NCBI GenBank assembly: GCA_049697115.1
Contig: JBAVVD010000048.1
Location: 27,575 to 91,574, forward strand
Length of the DNA stretch: 64,000 nt
Source: JBAVVD01 sp049697115
GTDB lineage: Bacteria > Acidobacteriota > Aminicenantia > Aminicenantales > UBA4085
Reading direction: 5' to 3'
The notes beneath the pieces were generated by a model. It saw only the letters and a list, made by a program, of their open reading frames with translations. It made no database searches and was not told the origin of the DNA. Position numbers and translations under genes: made by a program. Below are positions 6,698 through 13,314 of this stretch, one piece after another. How positions within the stretch are numbered: the first letter of the stretch is position 1; each line of letters opens with the position of its first letter.

Positions 6698-7918
6698 TTA
6701 TTTTGATTTAACATTCGTCGCTATTTCAATTTCTGAAAATTCTGTCGCCTGTTTTATTAAGTCAATATCTGGTTGTTCCATAAGATATTTGTCAAAGAAA
6801 GCCAAGACGAGCACATTCATGATCTCGACGGTTTTTTTCCCATTGATAGATCCTAGAAGAAATTTGACTGCCGAAATAGGATAGACGGAATAGTCAGATA
6901 AATTGTAGTGATCTGAATCTTTTACACTTAAGGAGTAACAATCCATCTTGGATTTACTTGTGAATATTTTACCGTACCCTAAAAACCGTTTACTATTCAG
7001 AAACATGGTAGGTGTTTGAATTTCCCTCTCCAATGATGAACCGATTAATCCGCCATCCATATTGACGCATGCCTTGATTCTTTTATCTGAAAGACAAATT
7101 TCACTTGATGCAATCCCCCCCATCGACATTCCGAATACCCCAATTCTATCAAGGTTCAATTTTTCTTTAAATATTTTGTTTTCATTGTTCATACCCTCTA
7201 ATTGATCCATGAAAAATGAAATATCTTCTGCCCAATACCTTGGACTTTCTGTTAGAGCAGTGGGCAAAACATTGTTTATATCCACAAAAACTTGTCTACG
7301 CTCCTCGTCATTGCCGGCTTGATACATTTTTCGCATCAATTCCATGGCTTTGGGGTTTGTCATCTCTTGCATAATTTTCTGAAACCTAAGACTTTTCATG
7401 TCAATATAGATGAGCCGCCCATCTGGAAATGATGAAAATTTACATTCATAATGATGAGAAATACTAAAAACGATATAGCCATGGCTTGCCAATTCTTCCA
7501 TCAAGATTGAATTTTGTGAATAATGCTCACCCCACCCGTGAGAAAATATCAATATTGGGTATTTGTTTTCTTTGGATGACACAGGTACATCACGACTTGA
7601 GTTTGTTTTCAAGTCCTTGTATATCTCTGGAAATTGAAGATACCTCATGACAAATTCTGCTTCGGCCTTCAGAAAATAGGGTTCAGGATTGGATTTATGA
7701 TCTGAGGGATACCATGCCTTCACTGTAATTTCTCTGTGACTTTCCTGATTGTTGTCAAATAATTCTTTTCGATTATCATCAATAAAACTGAGGTAAGTTA
7801 TTCCGACAAAATGTTTCCCCGTAGGTTTTGGTAATGTGTTGGTTTGTATTTGACCGGAATTACTTTGACCGCAATTAAATATCAGGCTGCAAAGAAATAA
7901 GATAAACATACGTCTCAT
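6698..7918 (-). CDS. lipoprotein alpha/beta hydrolase (PAF-acetylhydrolase-like)
   Basis: A 406-residue protein with a lipoprotein signal (MRRMFILFLCSLIFNCGQ). The core shows YPILIFSHGWGEHYSQN (oxyanion region) and GVFGMSMGGIASSEIC with the GxSxG nucleophile. A following DGG and a late SDHYNLSDY would supply the Asp and His. This layout resembles platelet-activating-factor acetylhydrolase isoform II-like and dienelactone hydrolase-like secreted enzymes. Long for a cassette gene. Probably an esterase anchored to a membrane; substrate unknown. Confidence 0.82.
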   Translation of the reverse strand: MRRMFILFLCSLIFNCGQSNSGQIQTNTLPKPTGKHFVGITYLSFIDDNRKELFDNNQESHREITVKAWYPSDHKSNPEPYFLKAEAEFVMRYLQFPEIYKDLKTNSSRDVPVSSKENKYPILIFSHGWGEHYSQNSILMEELASHGYIVFSISHHYECKFSSFPDGRLIYIDMKSLRFQKIMQEMTNPKAMELMRKMYQAGNDEERRQVFVDINNVLPTALTESPRYWAEDISFFMDQLEGMNNENKIFKEKLNLDRIGVFGMSMGGIASSEICLSDKRIKACVNMDGGLIGSSLEREIQTPTMFLNSKRFLGYGKIFTSKSKMDCYSLSVKDSDHYNLSDYSVYPISAVKFLLGSINGKKTVEIMNVLVLAFFDKYLMEQPDIDLIKQATEFSEIEIATNVKSK

Positions 7919-7946
7919 TTTGTTTTTCCTTTCAAATTAAAACCTG

Positions 7947-7996
7947 ACGATTTAAGCCATCGGGGGAAATAAGCCGTCCGTTGGAGTGGTTTGTGT
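7947..7996. other. possible degenerate attC site
   Basis: CCTGACG on the left and GTTGGAGT on the right could be decayed core sites between the hydrolase start and the cupin stop. The inner part has GGCTTA and TAAGCC complementarity (AAGCC...GGCTT on opposite strands). Weaker than the other sites. Confidence 0.4.
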
Positions 7997-8002
7997 TTCG
8001 CT

Positions 8003-8365
8003 CTATATTTCTTCAAATTCCTTTAGTGTCTTTTTAGTTATTATATCACCTGTATGTTTTATTTTCGATGATTCTAAAACGACCATCCACGTTTCCTCAT
8101 CAGCGAATGGCCTATGCTTTTTCCCTTTTGGGATGACCGCCAATTCTCCTGGATTTAATTCAATGATTCCTTCTTCTAATTCAATTCTGAATTTACCTTT
8201 TATTACATAAAACAATTCATCTTCATCTTTATGGTCATGCCAATCCAATTCACCGTTGACTTTAACAATTTTCACATCATAGTTATCAACCCGACTAATG
8301 ACTTTCGGGCTCCATAATTCATCAAACTTTCTGAATTTATCCTCGAGGTTTATTACATTTATCAT
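8003..8365 (-). CDS. cupin-domain protein
   Basis: A 120-residue single-domain cupin. The first motif is WHDHKDEDELFYVIKGKF (His, His, Glu metal ligands) and the second is LNPGELAVIPKGKKHRPFA (His ligand). Such small cupins bind a metal and act as isomerases, dioxygenases or simple sensors; nothing here picks one. Lies between a degenerate and a clear attC. Confidence 0.85.
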   Translation of the reverse strand: MINVINLEDKFRKFDELWSPKVISRVDNYDVKIVKVNGELDWHDHKDEDELFYVIKGKFRIELEEGIIELNPGELAVIPKGKKHRPFADEETWMVVLESSKIKHTGDIITKKTLKEFEEI

Positions 8366-8388
8366 AGTATACCTTTCATCTTATTGCA

Positions 8389-8477
8389 CATAACGGCGAA
8401 GCTCACCGGCGGCGAAACGTAGCGGAGAGAACCGAAAAGCGAAGCTTTTTGGCGTCCGATTGACCGATTTGTTAGCG
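8389..8477. other. attC site
   Basis: ACATAAC (8389-8395) and GTTAGCG (8471-8477) bound about 90 bp. The inner arms include GCGAAGCT and AGCGAAGCTTTTTGG. The stop of the next minus-strand gene is inside the right core. Confidence 0.8.
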
Positions 8478-8918
8478 CTGCTCAATAATTTTCCTTTTGA
8501 CTTCTTGAACTTCGCCGTAGACTTGAAGTGTCCTCATTACTAGAGGTTTTGTCCTGGTCTTCAAGTCCGAAAGGCGAGTATACTCGTTTTTTATATATTC
8601 TTTGTCAGACTGCTCTTCAAAGGTTATGATGTAAGCCTGATGCACTAGCTTGTTTCTCTCTTTTTGGAGAGGTCGAAGCTTTTTTACTAAGTCATGATCG
8701 GCATTAATCTTTACGAATCGATCCAAGAGCTTTCCAAGTGGTTCATTTTCGACATCCTTCCAACCATATTTGAACGGCACGACTCCCTTGACTTTAGTAG
8801 CGATGATTAAATAGGTCTCCGCTATATACAGCTTTAATCCTAACTCAATGAATTGAAAGTCAAGAAGTATTTTCTGAACTAAATCCAAATATTCAGTGAT
8901 TGATCTATCTTTGACCAT
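8472..8918 (-). CDS. cassette protein, HEPN-like pattern, function unknown
   Basis: A 148-residue helical protein. The segment KKLRPLQKERNKLVHQAYI contains an R-N-x-L-V-H motif, resembling the R-x4-6-H ribonuclease motif of HEPN proteins and the abortive-infection type helical families. The N-terminal half (ITEYLDLVQKILLDFQFIELGLKLYIAETY) is a long helix, as in the MAE-like HEPN families. No nucleotidyltransferase partner lies beside it. The HEPN link is inference; a plain uncharacterised helical protein is equally possible. Confidence 0.7.
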   Translation of the reverse strand: MVKDRSITEYLDLVQKILLDFQFIELGLKLYIAETYLIIATKVKGVVPFKYGWKDVENEPLGKLLDRFVKINADHDLVKKLRPLQKERNKLVHQAYIITFEEQSDKEYIKNEYTRLSDLKTRTKPLVMRTLQVYGEVQEVKRKIIEQR

Positions 8919-8940
8919 AATAAGGCACCCACTTCTTAGG

Positions 8941-9000
8941 TGCTAACGTGACAAGTGAGGCATGCATGTTACAGCATCGCCTCGACTTGGTTTGTTAGCG
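8941..9000. other. attC site
   Basis: TGCTAAC (8941-8947) and GTTAGCG (8994-9000), 60 bp, with GAGGCATGC and GCATCGCCTC arms around the tip. Canonical. Confidence 0.88.
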
Positions 9001-9849
9001 GATTATGTTGTAATGTCTTCGCCACTGCCTGCGTGGCTCCAGTCGCACCCCTTCAATATACCGATTGAGGCGGTACATATCTCGCCCAGTTCTTTCAACA
9101 AGGGTTGGGCGTGCGACTCTATCTCGGATTATGTTGTAGCAACGCGCATAAAATTCCTTGGTCTCGTCTGGCCAATTGTTGCAATATCCATTTTCCACTT
9201 CGATGAAACGTCTTATACAGTAAATCACAAGATCTGAGAACTGTATCATCGGGTTCCTGCGTAAGTCAATGGCATAGCTGAACTCGACAATCCACTTCAC
9301 ACGGTGGGTGGCAGCGCCACCGAAGCGGCGCTCCCGCATAATTCGCCCAATGTCATTGTGAAACTGCTCTTTTCTATCCAGTATAATCATTCCTCGGGCT
9401 GACTGTCCGAGTCGCACTTTGACAAACCAGTTGATATACGTCACCAGATAGTCAAATCCAACAAGGTACGGTCGTTTCGGGTTATACGTCAATTTCATGC
9501 CAAGCGGTATATCTCTCATTCTTCGTTTGTCTATCGCTAAGTAGTGTACGTGGTGGGCTCGGTTAGGGAGTAGACCCAACACGTCCATGCAGAGTTGGTT
9601 TCTTCGGTCTCTGCATTCTCCTTGAAATGGACCGTTACCCTGTGGGCTCAGGAGTTCATCTGCGTGAAGTTCGAAGTCCGCCGGGAGATTGCCACCGAAG
9701 AAACGCTCGAGGCAGTGTTTCAATGCTTCGTGTGTTGCATTCCATCCTTCATCCCGAACGCTGACCCCGCCGATAACCATAACTGGCTGATCGGGGTCAT
9801 CAAGATTAGAACCCGTATCACCCGATTCGTCGATATAGTAGAAGTGCAT
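8995..9849 (-). CDS. DUF3800 protein
   Basis: A 284-residue protein that opens with MHFYYIDESGDTGSN, the signature of DUF3800, and continues with PVMVIGGVSVRDEGW and a later IQFSDLVIYCIRRFIE. The conserved acidic residues (YIDESGD, and an Asp in SDLV) suggest an RNase-H-like nuclease fold, as proposed for this family. DUF3800 genes are frequent in phage-defence islands and integrons. The stop overlaps the attC at 8994. Confidence 0.85.
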   Translation of the reverse strand: MHFYYIDESGDTGSNLDDPDQPVMVIGGVSVRDEGWNATHEALKHCLERFFGGNLPADFELHADELLSPQGNGPFQGECRDRRNQLCMDVLGLLPNRAHHVHYLAIDKRRMRDIPLGMKLTYNPKRPYLVGFDYLVTYINWFVKVRLGQSARGMIILDRKEQFHNDIGRIMRERRFGGAATHRVKWIVEFSYAIDLRRNPMIQFSDLVIYCIRRFIEVENGYCNNWPDETKEFYARCYNIIRDRVARPTLVERTGRDMYRLNRYIEGVRLEPRRQWRRHYNIIR

Positions 9850-9861
9850 TTCGTTCTTCCT

Positions 9862-10093
9862 CGCTAACTATTAATATATTACATGCAGTAAAATGTGAAA
9901 AAAACTATTGAAAAAACGTCTTTTCATTGAGGAAGCCATCGATCAACACCTTAAGAATGCTGTAATGTTGTAATATATCTCATGTTATATTACAAGCTGT
10001 ATATCTAATTTTTCCAATATTCGGCAAATCCTATGAATCATAAAGAGGGTGCGGATAAATATTTTGAGATGTATAATATAATAATTGTTAGCG
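9862..10093. other. long attC-type site with internal hairpin
   Basis: CGCTAAC (9862-9868) and GTTAGCG (10087-10093) are perfect complements, and about 33 bases next to each also pair with few mismatches (TATTAATATATTACATG against the opposite strand of TGTATAATATAATAATTG). At 232 bp it is about four times the other sites. Inside it, TTGTAATATA (9968-9977) and TATATTACAA (9986-9995) form a perfect 10-bp hairpin. Its arm matches the repeats that flank the intI remnant. Confidence 0.7.
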
Positions 10094-10122
10094 CCTATTA
10101 AACTTAAACGAAAGAATTAATA

Positions 10123-10293
10123 ATGGCTAAACAAAGAAAACTTTTTTTAACCAATTTGGCTGTAGGAATACTTGGTATTTTCGTTGGAATTGAAAATTTG
10201 TTTCGATGGTTCTATGATGGATACTATATTCGTAATCTAATTATCGGCTTAATTTGTACTGCGGAATGCGATCAAAAAAGGTTGGGTTTTTGA
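10123..10293 (+). CDS. small hydrophobic protein, 56 residues
   Basis: ATG at 10123 to TGA at 10291-10293. The product has a basic start (MAKQRKLFL) and a hydrophobic segment (TNLAVGILGIFVGIENLF), followed by a second one around RNLIIGLICTA. It begins 30 bases after the right core of the long attC, where a cassette gene should start. No clear ribosome binding site. Could be a real cassette peptide or a chance ORF. Confidence 0.4.
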   Translation: MAKQRKLFLTNLAVGILGIFVGIENLFRWFYDGYYIRNLIIGLICTAECDQKRLGF

Positions 10294-10374
10294 GTGTGCA
10301 GCCTTCGGGCCCTGATACCTGATACCCGACCATTAAATCTCTGAAAAATTCAGCTTCAAAGGAGTTTTAAGAAG

Positions 10375-11511
10375 ATGAAAAGATCAATCCTCGTCGCAAC
10401 GACTTCCTTACTTTTGATCGGCCATTTGTTTGGAATGACTGATGAAAACACAGCCGGGAAAATTCCTTTTAAAAAAATCGCTTATTTTATCTTGGTCACA
10501 ACAAAAATCAACGATTCCAAGAATGATTACAACTTTATCATTGATACGGGAGGCGTTGCTCTGATTGATAAAGCGGTCGTTCAAGAACTCGGTCTCAAAC
10601 AACGCGGACCGATGGCAAAAATAACAACTCTCAATTTGTCTGGATATCAAATAGAAAATGTCTTTTGCTTTACAACCTTTGATTTTAACATTTTTAGACA
10701 ATTAGGGACTCCAATACATGGGATTATCGGGTCAAATCTTATGGAAAGGTTTAAGGTGACGATTGACTTCCAATCATGCTCTATCATTTTTTCAACGGAT
10801 ACCACATCCTTGACACCGCCTGATAATGGTATCTTTTTTACCTTTCGGAATCATCCGGTCAATAACGCTCCAATAATCAAATTTAAAGTCAATCAGAAAA
10901 TCATTGAAGGAATGATCGATACGGGTCAGCCTTACCCTGTGGTTTTACCGCTCAAAGATTTTGAACAATATGAAAAGTCCAACAATCCCGTTTCAATTCG
11001 ATCGAAAGGTCTAATGATAAAATGGCCACAGACGACTCCGCAATATAATTATTTGACAAGATTAAAATCATGTGAATTTGGAAGTTTAAAAATTACGGAT
11101 GCCCTGGGCATCTTTGGAGAACTGCCTCCCCTGCTCTCAATGCCATTAATTGGTACAGATTTATTATCTCAATTTAAAATAATTATTAACTATCCCAAGG
11201 ATGAAATGCTGTTCATTCCAAATCCAGATATTCATTTTGAGAACAATCAATTTTCTCTTGGTTTAAATCTAAATCTATCAGAAAAAGATGAAATTTGGGT
11301 AGAGGGTGTATGGGAAAATTCTCCTGCGGATAAAGCCAATATACAAGTTGGAGATCAAGTTATTGCATTCAATTCGAAAAAAGTCACTCCTGAAAATTTG
11401 ATCGAACTGATGGAAATGATGAAAGATGACCATATAGAATCGATACATTTAGAAATAAAAAATCAAAACGGAATAAGAAAATTGAAATTAAATAAAACAA
11501 TGCTGTTTTAA
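10375..11511 (+). CDS. retropepsin-like aspartyl protease with PDZ domain
   Basis: A 378-residue protein with a signal peptide (MKRSILVATTSLLLIGHLFGM). Two aspartyl-protease lobes are visible: FIIDTGGVALID (about 54-65) followed by GIIGSNLMERFKVTIDF, and GMIDTGQPYPVVLP (about 179-192) followed by LIGTDLLSQFKIIINYP. A PDZ domain closes the protein (about 295-375: GVWENSPADKANIQVGDQVIAFN). Bacterial two-lobe pepsin-like enzymes with PDZ are secreted; the target here is unknown. GGAGT precedes the ATG. Too large and too isolated from a clear attC on its right to be sure it is a cassette. Confidence 0.85.
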   Translation: MKRSILVATTSLLLIGHLFGMTDENTAGKIPFKKIAYFILVTTKINDSKNDYNFIIDTGGVALIDKAVVQELGLKQRGPMAKITTLNLSGYQIENVFCFTTFDFNIFRQLGTPIHGIIGSNLMERFKVTIDFQSCSIIFSTDTTSLTPPDNGIFFTFRNHPVNNAPIIKFKVNQKIIEGMIDTGQPYPVVLPLKDFEQYEKSNNPVSIRSKGLMIKWPQTTPQYNYLTRLKSCEFGSLKITDALGIFGELPPLLSMPLIGTDLLSQFKIIINYPKDEMLFIPNPDIHFENNQFSLGLNLNLSEKDEIWVEGVWENSPADKANIQVGDQVIAFNSKKVTPENLIELMEMMKDDHIESIHLEIKNQNGIRKLKLNKTMLF

Positions 11512-11711
11512 CGATTTGCGAAAGGAATGAATATTATACATTCATGTATTTAATATTTTGTGTAATCATTGCATGAACACGGATTGAAATGCGTTCCATC
11601 AATTCCACGTTTATATGTTTTGTGGAATCACATCAATCGGGACGTAACTCTCGGCATTTCAACCGGTTATGCAAAACGTAAGGCGGCACGAAGAGGGAAG
11701 AGAAAGGAACA
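11512..11711. other. intergenic stretch with hairpins, possible decayed attC
   Basis: ATTCCAC and GTGGAAT pair around ATATG (near 11600-11630). GACGTAAC (near 11641) and GTTATGC (11666-11672) resemble core sites but lie only about 30 bases apart. The GTGGAATCACATCA block recalls part of the intI-flanking arms. Nothing coding is visible. Confidence 0.3.
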
Positions 11712-12029
11712 ATGAAAAGATATCATCACATCGGAATTCCAACCGAAACAGCCCAGGCTGGGGAGACATACCTTGCGGAGTACAAGGCGCACTGCACGGA
11801 TCACAAGCGCAATCCCTTCGGAATTCAGTGGATGCGGTTTGAGACTGACAGTCCGCTTCCGGCGCTCGTAAAAACGCTTTCGCATGTCGCATTCGAGGTG
11901 GATGATCTCGAACGCGCCCTCGCAGGACACGAGGTCATCATTGAGCCCAACAGTCCATCCGCGGGTGTTGTCGTGGCGTTCATTGTGTGCGACGGGGCGC
12001 CGGTGGAGTTCCTGCAATTCTCGAAGTAG
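11712..12029 (+). CDS. VOC (glyoxalase-like) domain protein
   Basis: A 105-residue protein opening with KRYHHIGIPTE, the usual start of a vicinal-oxygen-chelate module. LSHVAFEVDDLERALAG then marks the second half, and the end is GAPVEFLQF, where the Glu is a metal ligand. Only one VOC module of two beta-alpha-beta units is present; such proteins act as dimers. Substrate unknown. AGGAACA lies just before the ATG. The GACTAAC after the stop suggests it is a cassette. Confidence 0.85.
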   Translation: MKRYHHIGIPTETAQAGETYLAEYKAHCTDHKRNPFGIQWMRFETDSPLPALVKTLSHVAFEVDDLERALAGHEVIIEPNSPSAGVVVAFIVCDGAPVEFLQFSK

Positions 12030-12048
12030 TCATGTATCGCGGCGATCG

Positions 12049-12136
12049 GACTAACAACCGGCACGGCCCGACGGCCGGTGCGGTCATGCGCCTTTCATGT
12101 GCATGGTGAGCGCCCGTCCTGTCCGCCCGTCAGCCG
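12049..12136. other. possible attC, right core unclear
   Basis: GACTAAC (12049-12055) is a good left core and ACCGGC...GCCGGT forms a stem at 12057-12079. The right core is not clear (GTCAGCCG, 12129-12136, is the best candidate). Probably the last trace of the array. Confidence 0.45.
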
Positions 12137-12162
12137 GGACTTTATGCCACAGGAGAAATCGG

Positions 12163-12675
12163 ATGACAATTCGCAAGGAATCATCAAAAGACATTGATGC
12201 CATTCACCGCCTCAATGAGCAGGCATTCGGACAATCGCAGGAAGCCGACATTGTGGACAAACTCCGCAATCATTGCCGGGAAATTCTCTCGCTTGTTGCG
12301 CTTCAGGAAGACAAAATAGTCGGACATATACTTTTCAGTCCGGCCGCTATTGAAGGGAATCACGGCATCATCAAAGGCATGGGCCTGGCTCCTATGGCCG
12401 TCATTCCGGAGCATCAACGTCAAGGGATCGGCTCCGCACTGGTCAGAGAGGGAATTCAAATTTTAAAAGAATCGGAGTGTGCATTCATAATCGTGCTTGG
12501 CCATCCGGAATATTACCCTCGCTTTGGATTCAAACCGGCATCCAGATATGGAATCAAAAGTCAGTGGGACGGTGTGCCCGATGATGTGTTTATGATATCG
12601 TGGTTAAATGAATCAGCGGCCAAAGGTGTCTCGGGCGTCGCCAAATATAGAGAGGAATTTAATGACACAATGTAA
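12163..12675 (+). CDS. GNAT N-acetyltransferase
   Basis: A 170-residue acetyltransferase. The start at 12163 is preceded by CAGGAGAAATCGG and begins MTIRKESSKDIDAI, the usual GNAT strand; an in-frame extension to 12097 crosses the possible attC. Acetyl-CoA site: GMAPMAV-like 'GLAPMAVIPEHQRQGIGSAL', given here in 20 residues, then VLGHPEYYPRFGFKPAS, typical of the YhbS branch of predicted acetyltransferases. Substrate unknown. Confidence 0.85.
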   Translation: MTIRKESSKDIDAIHRLNEQAFGQSQEADIVDKLRNHCREILSLVALQEDKIVGHILFSPAAIEGNHGIIKGMGLAPMAVIPEHQRQGIGSALVREGIQILKESECAFIIVLGHPEYYPRFGFKPASRYGIKSQWDGVPDDVFMISWLNESAAKGVSGVAKYREEFNDTM

Positions 12676-12723
12676 ATGCACGACGAATCGCTCAAGAGAG
12701 ATGCGCCAAAAAGCCGCGGCGAT

Positions 12724-13200
12724 CTAAGAAAACCGCCTTTCGTGCTTCAGTAGCCACTCTTTTTTGCCCAGTCCGCTCCCATAGCCCACCAGCGACCCGT
12801 CGGATCCGATGACCCGATGGCAGGGGACGATGATCCCGATGGGATTGACATGGTTGGCGCCTCCCACCGCCCGCGCGGCTTTGGGTCTGCCGACGGCGCG
12901 GGCAATTTCACCATAGGAAGCCGTCCGGCCATAAGGGATTTTCATCAATTCTTTCCAGACCTTTTTCTGAAAATCCGTCCCTTCCAGAAGGAGCTTCACA
13001 GTGAATTTTTTCCTTTTCCCCTTGAAGTATTCATCGAGCTGCCGGATGCATTCCTTCAAGACGGGAGGCAGGCCTGTTTGAGACCGGCCGGCCTGAGGTT
13101 TTTTTTGTGTGAAACCCACAGAGAGGATTGCCCTTTCTGTGCCCTCAATTTTGAGAACTCCGACTTTCGACATGTAGAAAGCTTTGTAATTTTTTTCCAT
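12724..13200 (-). CDS. ogt: methylated-DNA--protein-cysteine methyltransferase
   Basis: Removes alkyl groups from O6-alkylguanine in DNA in a single suicidal transfer. The acceptor cysteine is in the diagnostic IIVPCHRVIG. Upstream are GTDFQKKVWKELMKIPYG and TASYGEIARAVGRPKAARAVGGA, the helix-turn-helix and arginine-finger region. 158 residues fits Ogt/MGMT. The ATG at 13200 is chosen because GGGAAGGGAG sits just upstream; a GTG six bases earlier is the alternative. It marks the return to ordinary chromosomal genes. Confidence 0.95.
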   Translation of the reverse strand: MEKNYKAFYMSKVGVLKIEGTERAILSVGFTQKKPQAGRSQTGLPPVLKECIRQLDEYFKGKRKKFTVKLLLEGTDFQKKVWKELMKIPYGRTASYGEIARAVGRPKAARAVGGANHVNPIGIIVPCHRVIGSDGSLVGYGSGLGKKEWLLKHERRFS

Positions 13201-13314
13201 AATCACTCCCTTCCCAATCTAACAGACTTCCTCTCGCTTATCAAGAAGAGGGATTCAAAATGGATTCAAGAGCACGCTTGAAAATGATTTCCCGTCGTCT
13301 TATGATTGTGGCTC

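Noticed and set aside
12676..12723. Further attC between the GNAT and ogt genes
   Set aside because: Short GC-rich sequence without core heptamers or a clear palindrome.
1..13000. Prophage or ICE as the nature of the first 12.7 kb
   Set aside because: No phage structural, conjugation or replication genes; core-site palindromes after almost every gene fit an integron cassette array.
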